The position numbers and the translations under genes were made by a program. 64,000 nt of DNA from contig NZ_JAEKJR010000002.1 of NCBI RefSeq assembly GCF_017303155.1, positions 1,054,001 through 1,118,000 on the forward strand, read 5' to 3'. The DNA is from Microbulbifer salipaludis (GTDB lineage Bacteria > Pseudomonadota > Gammaproteobacteria > Pseudomonadales > Cellvibrionaceae). This document shows, piece by piece, positions 43,757 through 55,560 of this stretch. Each line of letters starts with the position of its first letter. Positions within the stretch are counted from its first letter, which is position 1. The notes below the pieces were generated by a model. The model had not been told where the DNA came from and made no database searches. It saw only the letters and a program-made list of their open reading frames with translations.

Positions 43757-43857
43757 GCTCCCGGTAACCGTTTCCGGGACACGCCGTGAACCCATCCATG
43801 GGGGCTCGGCTGCGGCCGTCCTGGCCGCAGACGGTCCCGGAAACGGTTACCGGGAGC
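43757..43857. repeat. Dispersed palindromic element, copy 2
   Basis: Exact 24-base arms (43757-43780 with 43834-43857), with a smaller inner hairpin (43811-43817 with 43823-43829). The core at 43778-43807 matches the copy at 4337-4365 with only three differences or so. It lies between the ubiG and deaminase genes, and the ubiG frame reads into it. Confidence 0.85.
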
Positions 43858-43895
43858 GCCAGCTTCAATTCTTGGTGTCTAACTTCGTTATCAGC

Positions 43896-45263
43896 CTAGC
43901 TCGTGCGACCGGCGATTCTATCACGCCAGCTCGCAGCTCGTTGCTTCAGTTCTTCTTCGTTAAGGGTCGCGAGTTTCCGGTCCTTCAAAAGCTGCTTGCC
44001 AGCGACCCACACATTGCGCACGTGGTGGCCATTGGTGGTGTAAATCAGCTGCGACAGCGGGTCGTGCAGTGGTTGCTGCTCGAGCGCGCTGAGGTCGATG
44101 GCGCAGAGGTCTGCTGCCTTGCCCACTTCGAGGCTGCCGGTAACGTCATCCAGCCCGAGAGCGCGGGCGCCGTTTATCGTGGCCATGGCCAGGGCCTGGT
44201 GAGCGGGCAGGGCGTCCGCCTGGCCAGCGACGGCCTTGGCCAGCAGGGCGGCGGTATTGGTCTCTGCCAGCATGTCCTGGCCATTGTTGCTGGCGGCACC
44301 ATCGGTGCCGATGGACACGTTGACGCCCGCGTCCAGCAGTTTTGCCACCGGGCTGAAACCGGAAGCAAGCTTGAGGTTGGAGCGTGGACAGTGACTGACA
44401 TGTGCGCCGGTGGTTTGCAGCAGGGCGATATCGCTGTCGTCCAGAGCGGTCATGTGGACACAGAGGAATTGTGGCGATAGCAGTCCGAGGTTGTGCAGCC
44501 GCTGTATGGGGCGCACGCCGGTTTCGGCGATTGCTTTGTCGACTTCGCCGGCCGTCTCGTGCAGGTGCATTTGCACCGACATCCCCAGTTCGTCGGCGTA
44601 GATGGCGATTTTCCGGAGGGTCTCGTCGCCCACGGTGTAGGGGGCGTGGGGCGCAAAAGCGAGGCCGATGCGGCTGTGGGAGCGGTAGTCGTCGCGTATT
44701 GCCAGGCCTTTTTCCAGGGCGTCGTCGCCGTTTCTGGACCAGTTGTTCGGGAAATCGATCACCGGGAAGGCGATCTGGGCACGCATACCGGTGTCGCGGG
44801 CGACTGCGGCGGTGGCCTCGGGGAAGAAGTACTGGTCAGAAAACGTGGTGGTGCCGCTGCGCAGCATTTCCGCCATCGCCAGGCGGGTACCATCGGCGAC
44901 AAACTCGGGGCTGACCCATTGCTGCTCCATCGGCCAGATGTGCTTCTCCAGCCAGGTCATCAGGGGTTTGTCATCGGCATAACCGCGCAACAGGGTCATG
45001 GCGGCGTGGTTGTGGGTGTTAATCAGGCCGGGGATCAGCAGTTGATCACCCAGTTGGTGCTCTTCTCTCGCCGCGAAGCGCAGGCGGGCCTCGGTGCTGG
45101 GGAGGATGGCGGTGATGGTGCCATCGTTAATGGCCAGTGAGCAGTGTTCATACACGCGCTTTTCCGGCACCACCGGGATTATCCAGCGTGCGTGAATCAG
45201 GGTGTCTACGGATTGTTTTTTGTTCGATTTTTGAGCGGTGTCGCTGGAATTGGGGGTGTCCAT
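43896..45263 (-). CDS. mtaD: 5-methylthioadenosine/S-adenosylhomocysteine deaminase family amidohydrolase
   Basis: 455 residues from ATG 45263. The ligands of a TRZ/ATZ-type single-metal deaminase are present: HNHAAM (HxH), QMHLHET with the general-acid-type Glu, HMTALDDSD, HCPRSN, and GTDGAAS. It converts methylthioadenosine or adenosylhomocysteine to inosine-type products. The N-terminal extension to 45449 is not conserved. It is divergent from gyrA, with 245 bp between them. Confidence 0.86.
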   Translation of the reverse strand: MDTPNSSDTAQKSNKKQSVDTLIHARWIIPVVPEKRVYEHCSLAINDGTITAILPSTEARLRFAAREEHQLGDQLLIPGLINTHNHAAMTLLRGYADDKPLMTWLEKHIWPMEQQWVSPEFVADGTRLAMAEMLRSGTTTFSDQYFFPEATAAVARDTGMRAQIAFPVIDFPNNWSRNGDDALEKGLAIRDDYRSHSRIGLAFAPHAPYTVGDETLRKIAIYADELGMSVQMHLHETAGEVDKAIAETGVRPIQRLHNLGLLSPQFLCVHMTALDDSDIALLQTTGAHVSHCPRSNLKLASGFSPVAKLLDAGVNVSIGTDGAASNNGQDMLAETNTAALLAKAVAGQADALPAHQALAMATINGARALGLDDVTGSLEVGKAADLCAIDLSALEQQPLHDPLSQLIYTTNGHHVRNVWVAGKQLLKDRKLATLNEEELKQRAASWRDRIAGRTS

Positions 45264-45508
45264 TGTGTGTTTTTTGTTCCGAAGCAAAGCCGCAGACTTT
45301 AGCGGCGCATGGCGCCGTGAACAAGTCCGCACAAGTCGTCCTACGCGGCGCCAGTTGTGGTAGAATCGCCCGCTTGTTTGGGGCTGTGACCAGTGAGCCC
45401 TACCTGTTTCCCGGCCTTTGGCTACAGCGCTCGTTAGTGGGCGTGTCACCAGGGGTGAAGAGGGGCCAGCCCTTGCTGGCGGCGTTAACGATAAGGAATG
45501 CCTGAAAT

Positions 45509-48091
45509 ATGGGCGAAATAGCCAAAGAAATTTCTCCGATCAATATCGAAGAAGAGCTGAAGCAGTCCTATCTCGACTATGCGATGAGCGTGATTGTGGG
45601 CCGTGCGTTGCCGGATGTGCGCGACGGACTCAAGCCGGTACACCGTCGTGTGCTTTTCGCCATGAACGAACTCAAGAACGACTGGAACAAGCCCTACAAA
45701 AAGTCTGCCCGTGTGGTGGGTGATGTGATCGGTAAGTACCACCCGCACGGTGACAGTGCGGTATACGACACCATCGTGCGTATGGCCCAGCCGTTCTCCC
45801 TGCGCTATATGCTGGTGGACGGTCAGGGTAACTTCGGTTCCATCGACGGCGATAGCGCCGCCGCCATGCGTTACACCGAAATCCGTATGGACAAGCTCGC
45901 GCACGAGCTGCTGTCGGATTTGGATAAAGAAACGGTCAACTTCGTCGACAACTACGATGGCTCCGAGCAGATGCCGGAAGTGCTGCCATCGCGGGTACCG
46001 AACCTGCTGGTCAACGGCTCCTCTGGTATTGCCGTGGGCATGGCCACCAATATCCCGCCGCACAATATGACGGAAGTGGTGCGCGGCTGCCTGGCGCTGA
46101 TCGATAACAGCGAGCTGTCGATTGACGAGCTGATGGAATACATCCCCGGCCCGGATTTCCCCACCGGGGCGATCATCAATGGTCGCGCTGGTATTCTCAT
46201 GGCCTACCGTACCGGTCGCGGGCGGATCTATATCCGGGCCAAGGCAGAAGTGCTGCGCGATGACAAAACCAATCGCGAAACCATCGTTATCCATGAAATT
46301 CCTTACCAGCTGAACAAGGCGCGACTGATCGAGCGCATTGCCGAGCTGGTAAAAGAGAAGAAAATCGAAGGTATTTCCGAGCTGCGCGACGAGTCCGATA
46401 AAGACGGCTTGCGCGTGGTAATCGAGTTGAAGCGCGGTGAGCTGGGTGATGTGGTTCTGAACAACCTCTACGCCCAGACTCAGCTGGAGAGCGTGTTCGG
46501 CATCAACATGGTGGCGCTGGTGGATGGCCAGCCCAAGCTGTTGAACCTGAAGCAGCTGCTGGAATACTTCATTCGTCACCGTCAGGAAGTGGTGACCCGC
46601 CGCACCGTGTTCCTGCTGCGCAAAGCGCGCGAGCGTGGGCATATTCTGGAAGGCCTGGCGATTGCCATCTCCAACATCGACCCGGTGATCGAGCTGATCA
46701 AGGCGTCTGCGACCCCCGCCGAGGCCCGTGAAGCGCTGCTGGCCAAGGGCTGGCCCGTGGGTGAGGTGGAGCAGTTCCTGGAGCGTGCGGGTGCCGATGC
46801 TTGTCGTCCGGACGACCTGCCGAAAGAATTCGGGCTGCGCGACGGCGCCTACTACCTGTCTCCGGCCCAGGCCCAGGCGATCCTCGAGCTGCGCCTGCAC
46901 CGTCTTACCGGCATGGAGCACGATAAGCTGCTGGCGGAATACAGTGAGCGCCTGGAGCAGATCGCTGAGTACCTGGAAATTCTCGGCAGCCCGGAACGCC
47001 TGATGCAGGTGATCCGCGAAGAGCTGGAAGTACTGGAAAAAGAGTACGGCGATGAGCGTCGCACCGATATCGTGGCTTCCCGTCAGGACCTTTCCGTCGA
47101 AGACCTGATCACCCCGGAAGACAAGGTAGTTACCATCTCCCACGGTGGTTACGCCAAGAGCCAGCCGCTGGCCGACTACCAGGCCCAGCGCCGTGGCGGC
47201 ATGGGCAAATCGGCCACCCAGGTAAAAGACGAAGACTTCGTCGAGCACCTACTGATTGCCAACTCGCACGACACCATTCTTTGCTTCTCCAACAAGGGCA
47301 AGGTGTACTGGCTGAAGGTGTATGAAGTGCCGACTGCCGGTCGCGCTTCCCGTGGTCGCCCAATGGTGAATATGTTGCCGTTGGAAGAGGATGAGCGCAT
47401 CAGCAGCCTGATGCCGGTGTCCGAGTACGATGAAGACCACTTTATTTTCTTCGCTACCGCCAACGGTACGGTGAAGAAAACCCCGCTCACAGCGTTCTCC
47501 CGTCCGCGCAGCGTTGGCTTGCGTGCGATCGAGCTGGAAGAAGGGGATCGCCTGGTGGCAACCGCGATTACCGACGGCAGCCGCGATGTGCTGCTGTTGA
47601 CCAGCGCCGGCAAGGCGGCCCGCTTTGCGGAAGAGAATGTGCGCTCCATGGGGCGTGTGTCGCGCGGTGTGCGCGGTATTCGCATGGCCGATGATGTGTA
47701 CGTGATCGCCATGGTTATCCCGGAAGAGGGTGGCTCGGTGATGATGGTCACCGAAAAGGGGTACGGCAAACGTACCGACACCGCAGATTTCCCCACCAAG
47801 GGCCGTGGTACCCAGGGCGTGATTGCCATTGCCGAAAGCGAGCGCAATGGTTCGCTGGTCGGGGCCTGTCAGGTGCATCCCGGGGAGGAAATCATGCTGA
47901 TTTCTGATCAGGGAACCCTGGTGCGGACGCGGGTTGATGAGGTCTCTGTGCTCGGGCGCAACACCCAGGGGGTTCGCGTGATCCGCTTGAAGGAGAACGA
48001 GAAGCTGGTAGGGCTGGCGCGCATTCAGGAAACCGAGGATCCCGAGGGTGAAGACGGTGAAGCGACCGCAGATGGCGCTGTCGAGGAGTAA
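45509..48091 (+). CDS. gyrA: DNA gyrase subunit A
   Basis: 860 residues. The N-terminal winged-helix region carries the quinolone-resistance residues in their wild-type state (S83 and D87 in [10 protein letters not shown]) and the catalytic Tyr122 in MRYTE; a GyrA-box QRRGGMG (in the C-terminal wrapping domain) is present. It introduces negative supercoils with GyrB. AAGGA precedes the ATG. A strong terminator follows at 48113. Confidence 0.97.
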   Translation: MGEIAKEISPINIEEELKQSYLDYAMSVIVGRALPDVRDGLKPVHRRVLFAMNELKNDWNKPYKKSARVVGDVIGKYHPHGDSAVYDTIVRMAQPFSLRYMLVDGQGNFGSIDGDSAAAMRYTEIRMDKLAHELLSDLDKETVNFVDNYDGSEQMPEVLPSRVPNLLVNGSSGIAVGMATNIPPHNMTEVVRGCLALIDNSELSIDELMEYIPGPDFPTGAIINGRAGILMAYRTGRGRIYIRAKAEVLRDDKTNRETIVIHEIPYQLNKARLIERIAELVKEKKIEGISELRDESDKDGLRVVIELKRGELGDVVLNNLYAQTQLESVFGINMVALVDGQPKLLNLKQLLEYFIRHRQEVVTRRTVFLLRKARERGHILEGLAIAISNIDPVIELIKASATPAEAREALLAKGWPVGEVEQFLERAGADACRPDDLPKEFGLRDGAYYLSPAQAQAILELRLHRLTGMEHDKLLAEYSERLEQIAEYLEILGSPERLMQVIREELEVLEKEYGDERRTDIVASRQDLSVEDLITPEDKVVTISHGGYAKSQPLADYQAQRRGGMGKSATQVKDEDFVEHLLIANSHDTILCFSNKGKVYWLKVYEVPTAGRASRGRPMVNMLPLEEDERISSLMPVSEYDEDHFIFFATANGTVKKTPLTAFSRPRSVGLRAIELEEGDRLVATAITDGSRDVLLLTSAGKAARFAEENVRSMGRVSRGVRGIRMADDVYVIAMVIPEEGGSVMMVTEKGYGKRTDTADFPTKGRGTQGVIAIAESERNGSLVGACQVHPGEEIMLISDQGTLVRTRVDEVSVLGRNTQGVRVIRLKENEKLVGLARIQETEDPEGEDGEATADGAVEE

Positions 48092-48112
48092 CGTCTGAAC
48101 GCTCTTTAGCTC

Positions 48113-48144
48113 AAAAAAGGCTGCGAATTATCGCGGCCTTTTTT
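48113..48144 (+). terminator. Terminator after gyrA
   Basis: AAAAAAGGCTGCGA (48113-48126) pairs with TCGCGGCCTTTTTT (48131-48144), one G-T type pair. Confidence 0.88.
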
Positions 48145-48309
48145 GACTTTGCGGCGGTCTGGTGAGCGGTTGGCGAAAGATCTGTAATCGAGAGGAGGAG
48201 AAACGAGGTTCGTGTATCTCGCCTTTCTGGATTGTGCCAAAGATTTCATCCGGCTACCTAAAAACCGTGGTATTGAATCGAAAGTTGTTTTCTCTGTGGA
48301 AGTGAATCA

Positions 48310-49389
48310 ATGAGAAAGTTTAATTTCTGTGCGGGACCGGCGGCGCTACCCGAACCGGTACTGCGCCAGGCGCAGGAAGAGTTGCTGGACTGGCAGGGTG
48401 TGGGTTGCTCGGTGATGGAGGTAAGCCACCGCTCGCCCGAGTTCACCACGGTGGCGGAAGAGGCGGAGCAGGACCTCAGGGACCTGCTGCGCATTCCCGA
48501 CAATTACAGGGTGCTGTTCCTGCAGGGTGGTGCCACCGGTCAGTTCAGTGCCATTCCCTGGAACCTTTTGGGTGGCGAGCGCAAAAGCGCGGACTATATC
48601 CACACCGGTCAGTGGGCAGAAAAAGCCATCAAGGAAGCGCGCCGTTACGGCACGGTGAATATTGTTGCTTCCTCCGAAGACCGGAACTTCTCCTATGCCC
48701 CGGCGGCGGATGCCTGGCAAGAGAGCCCGGATGCGGCATATTTTCACTACACGCCGAATGAAACCATCGGCGGAGTGGAGTTTCCCTACATTCCGGAAGT
48801 GCGTAGCCCGCTGGTTGCGGATATGTCTTCGACCATCCTGTCGCAACCCATCCCGGTCGATAAATTTGGCTTTATTTATGCGGGGGCCCAGAAAAACATT
48901 GGTCCGTCCGGTATTGCGGTGGGCATCGTGCGTGACGACCTGCTGGATCAGGCGCTGCCGAATATTCCGCGCAGCCTGAGCTGGAAGGTGGCTGCCGACG
49001 GCCAGTCGATGGATAACACACCGCCCACTTTCGCCTGGTACCTGTCTGGCCTGGTGTTCAAATGGCTGAAGGCCCAGGGTGGGGTCGAAGCGATGGCGGC
49101 ACTGAGCCTGCAAAAGTCCCGGCTGCTGTACGATTTTCTCGATCGCAGTGATTTCTATTCGAGCCCCGTGGCGGTGGACAGCCGCTCGCGCATGAATGTT
49201 CCGTTTGTGTTGGCGGATGACAGCTTGGACAAGCGGTTCCTGAAAGAATCGGAAGAAGCGGGGCTGCTGGCACTCAAAGGGCACCGTTCCGTGGGTGGGA
49301 TGCGCGCTTCTCTCTACAACGCGGTTCCGCTCGAGGCCGTGGAAGCGCTGGTCGCCTTTATGGCGGATTTTGAGCGTCGCAATGGATAA
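48310..49389 (+). CDS. serC: Phosphoserine aminotransferase
   Basis: 359 residues. [11 protein letters not shown] at the N-terminus, GGATGQF near 77-83 and the PLP-Lys segment in [12 protein letters not shown] are characteristic. It makes 3-phosphoserine (serine pathway) and the PLP precursor. It is the first gene after the gyrA terminator in the aromatic/serine set (serC-pheA-tyrA/aroA), the usual order in this group. Confidence 0.96.
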   Translation: MRKFNFCAGPAALPEPVLRQAQEELLDWQGVGCSVMEVSHRSPEFTTVAEEAEQDLRDLLRIPDNYRVLFLQGGATGQFSAIPWNLLGGERKSADYIHTGQWAEKAIKEARRYGTVNIVASSEDRNFSYAPAADAWQESPDAAYFHYTPNETIGGVEFPYIPEVRSPLVADMSSTILSQPIPVDKFGFIYAGAQKNIGPSGIAVGIVRDDLLDQALPNIPRSLSWKVAADGQSMDNTPPTFAWYLSGLVFKWLKAQGGVEAMAALSLQKSRLLYDFLDRSDFYSSPVAVDSRSRMNVPFVLADDSLDKRFLKESEEAGLLALKGHRSVGGMRASLYNAVPLEAVEALVAFMADFERRNG

Positions 49390-49433
49390 CCCCTCAGCGA
49401 TTGGGGGCTGAGTTACGAATTTAGGCGAGAGTT

Positions 49434-50537
49434 ATGTCTGAAGAAAAACCGAAGCAGGATGAACGCCTGCTGGCGCTGCGCGATCGTATCGATAATCTCG
49501 ATAGCGATATTGCACGGCTGATTTCCGAGCGTGCTAACTGTGCACTGGAAGTGGCGGAAGTCAAAAAAAGTAACGGGGAGCAGGCACAGTATTACCGCCC
49601 CGAGCGTGAGGCACAGGTGCTCCGTCGCGCAATGGAGCGCAATCCGGGGCCGCTGACCAATGAAGAAATGGCGCGGCTGTTTCGCGAGATCATGTCCGCC
49701 TGCCTCGCACTGGAAGAGCCGGTGAAAGTGGCTTATCTGGGGCCTGAAGGTACCTTTACACAGCAGGCTGCCCTCAAGCACTTCGGTCACTCAGCGGTTT
49801 CCAAGCCGCTGGCGGCGATCGATGAGGTGTTCCGTGAAGTGGAGGCTGGTGCGGTCAATTATGGCGTGGTGCCGGTGGAGAACTCCACCGAGGGCGTGGT
49901 CAATCACACCCTGGATAATTTCATGACCTCCAACCTGCAGATCTGCGGGGAGGTGGAATTGCGGATTCACCAGCACCTGATGATTTCCGACATCACTCGC
50001 GAAGATTCTATTACGCGTATTTATTCCCACGCCCAGAGCCTGGCGCAATGCCGCAAGTGGCTGGATTCCTATTACCCGAATGTGGAGCGTGTGGCGGTCG
50101 CCAGCAATGCGGAAGCGGCCAAGCGCGTGAAGGGAGAGTGGAACGCGGCGGCCATCGCCGGCGATATGGCCGCGGAGTTGTACGGTCTGAAAGTCCTCAA
50201 TGAAAAAATTGAAGACCGGCCGGATAATTCCACGCGCTTCCTGATTATCGGCTCGCAAGCGGTTCCCGCCAGTGGTGACGACAAGACCTCCCTGATGGTT
50301 TCCATGCGTAATGAGCCCGGTGCGTTGCACGACTTGTTGGTGCCGTTCCAGACTCACAAAATCGACCTGACCCGGGTTGAGACACGCCCTGCCCAGACTG
50401 GCAACTGGACGTACGTTTTCTTCATCGATTTTGTCGGCCATCGCGACAGCGAAAATGTTGCCGCCGCGCTGCAGGACGTCGGCGCCTGTGCATCGGATAT
50501 GAAAGTGCTGGGATCCTACCCGCGCGGAGTTTTGTAA
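49434..50537 (+). CDS. pheA: Chorismate mutase/prephenate dehydratase (P-protein)
   Basis: 367 residues: AroQ chorismate mutase domain (about 1-90, LLALRDRIDNLDSDIARLI), prephenate dehydratase domain (about 95-270, VAYLGPEGTFTQQAA) and a C-terminal ACT domain (about 280-365, MRNEPGALHDLL and a variant of the ESRP motif, ETRPAQTGNWTYVFF). It converts chorismate to phenylpyruvate. The stop codon is directly followed by the next ATG. Confidence 0.96.
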   Translation: MSEEKPKQDERLLALRDRIDNLDSDIARLISERANCALEVAEVKKSNGEQAQYYRPEREAQVLRRAMERNPGPLTNEEMARLFREIMSACLALEEPVKVAYLGPEGTFTQQAALKHFGHSAVSKPLAAIDEVFREVEAGAVNYGVVPVENSTEGVVNHTLDNFMTSNLQICGEVELRIHQHLMISDITREDSITRIYSHAQSLAQCRKWLDSYYPNVERVAVASNAEAAKRVKGEWNAAAIAGDMAAELYGLKVLNEKIEDRPDNSTRFLIIGSQAVPASGDDKTSLMVSMRNEPGALHDLLVPFQTHKIDLTRVETRPAQTGNWTYVFFIDFVGHRDSENVAAALQDVGACASDMKVLGSYPRGVL

Positions 50538-52811
50538 ATGGTGCAGGCAGGGACAGGCAGCGGGCAGGAGGCCTCGGAACCCCTGATAGGGCGTTTGGTG
50601 ATTGTCGGTATTGGCTTGATCGGCGGGAGTCTCGCGCTTGGTCTCAAGGCCGCCAGTGGCTGCCGTGAGGTGATCGGTGTGGCACGCCGCGCGCAAACCT
50701 GTAATCAGGCGGTCGCGCTGGGCGTTGTCGATCGGGCGGTAACGGATATTGGTGAAATTGTCGGGGAGCTGGAGGTGGGGGATGTCGTCTTCGTCGCTGT
50801 CCCGACCCTCGCCGTAGAGTCGATATTTTCGCAGCTCAAGGATCGTCTGCCAGCGGGTGTCACCTTGACCGATGGCGCCAGCGTCAAAGGTAGCGTGATC
50901 GCTGCGGCAAGAAATGTCTGGGGGCAAGTTCCCGAGTTTCTGGTGCCCGGCCACCCGATTGCCGGGTCCGAGCAGAGTGGTGTGACTGCGGCCAGGGATG
51001 ACCTGTATATCGCACACCGTATTATCCTGACACCGGATGAAAACACTGGCCTCGCACATACCCGACGCATCCAGGGAATGTGGGAGGCCGTGGGTGCGGA
51101 AGTGCTGAGCATGCCCGTGGCCGAGCACGACGAAGTGCTCGCGGCGACCAGCCATCTGCCTCACGTGATTGCCTACGGCCTCGTGGATACCCTGGCGCAC
51201 GATGCGGAAAACGAGAATATCTTTCGCTATGCCGCTGGCGGCTTCCGCGACTTTACCCGAATCGCCTCCAGTGACCCCGTCATGTGGCGAGACATCATGC
51301 TCGCCAATCGCGATGCGATCCTGAAGTCCATCGACCTCTACACTTCCAACCTGGATTCACTGCGCAATGCCATTGCCAGCGGCGACAGTGAGCACCTGAT
51401 GGGAGTCTTTACCCGTGCCAAGGCAGCGCGGGATCACTTCACTACAATGCTGGCCAAAAAAGCGTATACGGAAACTATGCAAGCAAAGGAAGTAACTTTT
51501 GTCGCCCAGCCGGGTGGCTCGGTAAACGGCGACCTGCGGGTGCCCGGTGATAAATCCATGTCGCACCGCTCAATCATGCTGGGCTCACTGGCAGAGGGTG
51601 TCACCGAAGTGGAAGGGTTTCTGGAAGGTGAGGACGCGCTGGCGACCCTGCAATCCTTTCGCGATATGGGGGTGGTGATTGAAGGGCCGGTGAATGGTCG
51701 GGTCACGATCCACGGTGTCGGCCTGCACGGCCTGCAGGCACCACCTGGCCCGCTCTACGTTGGCAATTCCGGTACCTCCATGCGTCTGTTGGCGGGCCTG
51801 CTCGCCGGTCAGCAATTCGATACGGTACTCACCGGGGATGAATCCCTGTCCAAACGTCCGATGAATCGCGTTGCCAACCCGTTGCGGGAGATGGGTGCAG
51901 TGGTGGAAACCGGTGAAGAAGGCCGTCCACCGCTCAAGATCAAAGGCGGCAATTCACTGAAGGCCATTGATTACGCGCTGCCAATGGCCAGTGCCCAGGT
52001 GAAATCCTGCGTATTGCTGGCCGGCCTTTATGCCGATGGTGAAACCAGCACGACAGAGCCTGCCCCCACGCGCGATCACACCGAGCGTATGCTGTCCGGC
52101 TTTGGCTACGAGGTATTGCGGGACGGGCCGCGCGCGAGCCTGAAAGGTGGCGGCAAGCTGACGGCCTGCCAGATTGACGTGCCAGCCGATATTTCCTCGG
52201 CCACGTTCTTTATGGTGGCGGCTTCCATTGCTCCGGGTTCCGATGTCCTGTTGCAGCACGTGGGAATCAACCCGACGCGCGATGGCGCCATCAATATCCT
52301 GCGCGCGATGGGGGCAGACATTACCCTGGAGAACCGGCGCGAGGTGGGTGGTGAGCCAGTGGCGGACATTCGCGTGCGTTACGCACCGCTGAAGGGGATC
52401 AATATCCCGGAAGATCAGGTGCCCCTGGCCATTGATGAGTTCCCGGCAATCTTCGTTGCCGCCTCCTGTGCGGAAGGTAAAACGGTCCTGACCGGCGCTG
52501 AAGAGCTACGGGTAAAGGAAAGCGATCGCATCCAGGCCATGGCCGACGGCCTGCAGATTCTGGGGGTCGATGCAGAGCCGACTGCGGACGGTATCGTCAT
52601 TCAAGGCAAGGGCGGTAACAGTGACGGCGCCGTCTTTGGTGGCGGCGTTGTGGACAGTCTTGGTGATCATCGTATCGCCATGTCCTTTGCGGTGGCAGCC
52701 CTGCGCGCCAGCGCTGACATTCAGATCCTTCACTGTGCCAATGTAGCGACGTCGTTCCCGAACTTTGCCGAACTGGCGACCGGTGCGGGAATGAAACTGG
52801 TGGTGCGCTGA
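50538..52811 (+). CDS. Prephenate dehydrogenase / EPSP synthase fusion
   Basis: 757 residues. The N-terminal part (about 1-310) is a TyrA dehydrogenase with [10 protein letters not shown] and [12 protein letters not shown]. From about 318 it is AroA, with [21 protein letters not shown] and [11 protein letters not shown]. The TyrA-AroA fusion is known in Pseudomonas and relatives. The start abuts the pheA stop. hisC, which separates these genes in Pseudomonas, is absent here. Confidence 0.95.
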   Translation: MVQAGTGSGQEASEPLIGRLVIVGIGLIGGSLALGLKAASGCREVIGVARRAQTCNQAVALGVVDRAVTDIGEIVGELEVGDVVFVAVPTLAVESIFSQLKDRLPAGVTLTDGASVKGSVIAAARNVWGQVPEFLVPGHPIAGSEQSGVTAARDDLYIAHRIILTPDENTGLAHTRRIQGMWEAVGAEVLSMPVAEHDEVLAATSHLPHVIAYGLVDTLAHDAENENIFRYAAGGFRDFTRIASSDPVMWRDIMLANRDAILKSIDLYTSNLDSLRNAIASGDSEHLMGVFTRAKAARDHFTTMLAKKAYTETMQAKEVTFVAQPGGSVNGDLRVPGDKSMSHRSIMLGSLAEGVTEVEGFLEGEDALATLQSFRDMGVVIEGPVNGRVTIHGVGLHGLQAPPGPLYVGNSGTSMRLLAGLLAGQQFDTVLTGDESLSKRPMNRVANPLREMGAVVETGEEGRPPLKIKGGNSLKAIDYALPMASAQVKSCVLLAGLYADGETSTTEPAPTRDHTERMLSGFGYEVLRDGPRASLKGGGKLTACQIDVPADISSATFFMVAASIAPGSDVLLQHVGINPTRDGAINILRAMGADITLENRREVGGEPVADIRVRYAPLKGINIPEDQVPLAIDEFPAIFVAASCAEGKTVLTGAEELRVKESDRIQAMADGLQILGVDAEPTADGIVIQGKGGNSDGAVFGGGVVDSLGDHRIAMSFAVAALRASADIQILHCANVATSFPNFAELATGAGMKLVVR

Positions 52812-52872
52812 GCGCGCTACCATCCTATACAGGCTACCCAAACACAACGAACGCAAGCAGTACCAATTAGTA

Positions 52873-53559
52873 ATGATTCAAGCAATGAACAAGCCCCCGG
52901 TAGTTACCATCGATGGGCCAAGTGGTTCCGGCAAGGGCACCATCGCCAAGTTGCTGGCGGACCGGCTGGGCTATGCCCTGCTCGATTCCGGGGCGCTTTA
53001 CCGGCTGACAGCGCTGGCGGCGCTCAATGCGGCGGTGAGCCTGGAAGATGAAGCCAGACTGGCAGAGATTGCCAGCAATCTGGATATCCGCTTTGCGATT
53101 GCTGGTGGTGAAGTGGCTGCGATGCTGGAAGGGCAGGACGTCAGCCGGGATATCCGCATGGAGCGGGTGAGTATGGCGGCCTCAAAGGTGGCGGCTGTGC
53201 CTGCAGTGCGTGAGGCACTTTTGCAGCGTCAGCGGGACTTCCGCGCCGCCCCCGGGCTGGTGGCCGACGGGCGCGACATGGGCACAACGGTGTTCCCTGA
53301 CGCGCCGGTCAAGATCTTCCTCACGGCCAGCGCGGAAGAGCGCGCCCGCCGCCGCTTCGATCAGTTGCAGGGGAGGGGGGTTTCTGTTAGCCTCCGCGAC
53401 CTGCTGGAGGACATCCGCGCCCGGGACGACCGGGATATGAACCGCGCAGCCTCCCCGCTGGCCCCGGCCGAAGACGCCGTGGTGCTGGACAGTACGAACA
53501 TCGATATCGATGGTGTTCTGCAAAAAGTGCTCGAACTGGTACAAAAACGCATCAGTTGA
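52873..53559 (+). CDS. cmk: Cytidylate kinase
   Basis: 228 residues with Walker [12 protein letters not shown] (about 14-24), [13 protein letters not shown] and [13 protein letters not shown]. It phosphorylates CMP and dCMP. It precedes rpsA as in most gammaproteobacteria. ATG 52873 or 52885 are both possible starts. Confidence 0.95.
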   Translation: MIQAMNKPPVVTIDGPSGSGKGTIAKLLADRLGYALLDSGALYRLTALAALNAAVSLEDEARLAEIASNLDIRFAIAGGEVAAMLEGQDVSRDIRMERVSMAASKVAAVPAVREALLQRQRDFRAAPGLVADGRDMGTTVFPDAPVKIFLTASAEERARRRFDQLQGRGVSVSLRDLLEDIRARDDRDMNRAASPLAPAEDAVVLDSTNIDIDGVLQKVLELVQKRIS

Positions 53560-53600
53560 GCCAGACTGGAAGCAATTTTTCCAGTAATCAGATTTTTAAC

Positions 53601-53640
53601 AACAACGGCCGGGATCAGCCAGAATCGCCCGGCCGTTGTT
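53601..53640 (+). terminator. 13-bp perfect hairpin between cmk and rpsA
   Basis: AACAACGGCCGGG (53601-53613) pairs with CCCGGCCGTTGTT (53628-53640). There is no T run, so it may be an attenuator or part of the rpsA leader rather than a strict terminator. Confidence 0.6.
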
Positions 53641-53740
53641 GTAATCCGACCCGCGTACTGGCAGCGCGGTGGGATCTCTACTGGCGGCTAACTAGACTCT
53701 AAAGTTGCTATCGGTAGGATCCATTTATATAGGTAATGTA

Positions 53741-55420
53741 ATGAGCGAGAGCTTTGCTGAACTATTTGAAGAGAGCCTGAAAAGCGTCGAAATGGCACCG
53801 GGCGCCATCGTCACCGGTGTTGTCATCGACGTTGATAAAGACTGGGTAACCGTACACGCGGGCCTGAAGTCTGAAGGCGTTATCCCTGCGGACCAGTTCA
53901 AGAACGACAAGGGTGAAGTGGAACTGCAGGTGGGCGACGAAGTACAGGTTGCCCTGGAAGCGGTAGAAGACGGTTTCGGTGAAACCCGTCTGTCCCGTGA
54001 AAAAGCCAAGCGCGCTGAAGCCTGGAAAATCCTCGACGCTGCACACGCTGCAGACGAAGTGGTTAAAGGTGTTATCAGCGGCAAGGTTAAAGGTGGCTTT
54101 ACTGTTGACGTTGCCAACATCCGCGCATTCCTGCCGGGTTCTCTGGTAGACGTTCGTCCGGTTCGCGACACTGCGCACCTGGAAGGCAAAGAGCTCGACT
54201 TCAAAGTGATCAAGCTGGACGCCAAGCGCAACAACGTTGTTGTTTCCCGCCGCGCGGTGATGGAAGCAGCCAACAGCGAAGAGCGTGAAGCCCTGCTGGC
54301 CAGCCTGCAAGAAGGCATGGCGATCAAAGGTATCGTGAAGAACCTGACCGACTACGGCGCGTTCGTAGACCTGGGCGGTATCGACGGCCTGCTGCACATC
54401 ACCGACATGGCTTGGAAGCGCATCAAGCACCCGAGCGAGATCGTGAACGTTGGCGACGAAATCGAAGTAAAAGTACTGAAGTTCGACCGCGAGCGCAGCC
54501 GTGTATCCCTGGGCCTGAAGCAGCTGGGCGAAGATCCTTGGGTCTCCATCAAGCAGCGTTACCCGGAAAACAGCCGCGTGAAGGCTGTGATCACCAACCT
54601 GACCGACTACGGCTGCTTCGCCGAGCTGGAAGAAGGTGTGGAAGGTCTGGTACACGTTTCCGAAATGGATTGGACCAACAAGAACATTCATCCGTCCAAA
54701 GTTGTCAATGTTGGCGACGAGGTCGAAGTAATGATTCTGGATATCGACGAAGAGCGTCGTCGTATCTCCCTGGGTATCAAGCAGTGCCAGGAAAACCCTT
54801 GGGATGCCTTCGCGCGTAAATTCGCTAAAGGCGACAAGATCTCCGGTAAGATCAAGTCCATCACTGACTTCGGTATCTTCATCGGTCTGGACGGCAGCAT
54901 CGACGGTCTGGTTCACCTGTCCGACATCTCCTGGAACGAAGCTGGCGAAGACGCCGTGCGCAAGTTCAAGAAAGGTGACGAGCTGGAAACCGTTATCCTG
55001 GGTATCGACTCCGACCGTGAGCGTATCTCCCTGGGTATCAAGCAGCTGGAATCCGATCCCTTCTCTGACTACGTGGCCAACAACGATCGCGGCAGCATCG
55101 TAATGGGCACCATCAAAGAAGTTGATGCCAAGCAAGCCATCATCACCCTGGCGGACGAAGTGGAAGGCGTACTGCGCGCTTCCGAAATCAGCCGCGACAA
55201 GGTTGAAGATGCTCGCAATGCCCTGAAAGAAGGCGAAGAGATTGAGACCAAGATCACCAGCGTGGATCGCAAGAACCGCGTGATCAGCCTCTCCATCAAA
55301 GCCAAGGATCAGGACGACGAGAAGCAGGCCATCAAGGATCACAGCAAGAAGCAGGCTGAACAGGTTCAGCCGGCGACTATCGGTGACCTGATCAAGGCGC
55401 AAATGAATAACAAGGACTGA
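53741..55420 (+). CDS. rpsA: 30S ribosomal protein S1
   Basis: 559 residues (E. coli 557) with six S1 RNA-binding repeats (such as [22 protein letters not shown] and [21 protein letters not shown]). ATG 53741 gives the conserved [13 protein letters not shown] start, and the upstream frame from 53705 is leader. It binds mRNA at translation initiation. Confidence 0.97.
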   Translation: MSESFAELFEESLKSVEMAPGAIVTGVVIDVDKDWVTVHAGLKSEGVIPADQFKNDKGEVELQVGDEVQVALEAVEDGFGETRLSREKAKRAEAWKILDAAHAADEVVKGVISGKVKGGFTVDVANIRAFLPGSLVDVRPVRDTAHLEGKELDFKVIKLDAKRNNVVVSRRAVMEAANSEEREALLASLQEGMAIKGIVKNLTDYGAFVDLGGIDGLLHITDMAWKRIKHPSEIVNVGDEIEVKVLKFDRERSRVSLGLKQLGEDPWVSIKQRYPENSRVKAVITNLTDYGCFAELEEGVEGLVHVSEMDWTNKNIHPSKVVNVGDEVEVMILDIDEERRRISLGIKQCQENPWDAFARKFAKGDKISGKIKSITDFGIFIGLDGSIDGLVHLSDISWNEAGEDAVRKFKKGDELETVILGIDSDRERISLGIKQLESDPFSDYVANNDRGSIVMGTIKEVDAKQAIITLADEVEGVLRASEISRDKVEDARNALKEGEEIETKITSVDRKNRVISLSIKAKDQDDEKQAIKDHSKKQAEQVQPATIGDLIKAQMNNKD

Positions 55421-55467
55421 TAAGTTCTTGTTATTAATGGCCTCAATTCAATGAGTTGAGGCTATGC

Positions 55468-55501
55468 GAAAGCCGGACTGGGGTTGCCCAGTCCGGCTTT
55501 C
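55468..55501 (+). terminator. Strong hairpin between rpsA and ihfB
   Basis: GAAAGCCGGACTGGG (55468-55482) pairs perfectly with CCCAGTCCGGCTTTC (55487-55501) around a 4-base loop; the T run is short. Confidence 0.75.
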
Positions 55502-55560
55502 TATTAGATGATTGCCGCTATTCGAGAATAATCAATGACTTAGAAAGGATTGCGGACCGC

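Noticed and set aside
45485..47248. A 587-codon frame opposite gyrA
   Set aside because: Mirror of a highly expressed gene; no start signal and no recognisable domain.
53762..55402. A 546-codon frame opposite rpsA
   Set aside because: Antisense shadow of the S1 repeats; repeats in it reflect those of rpsA.
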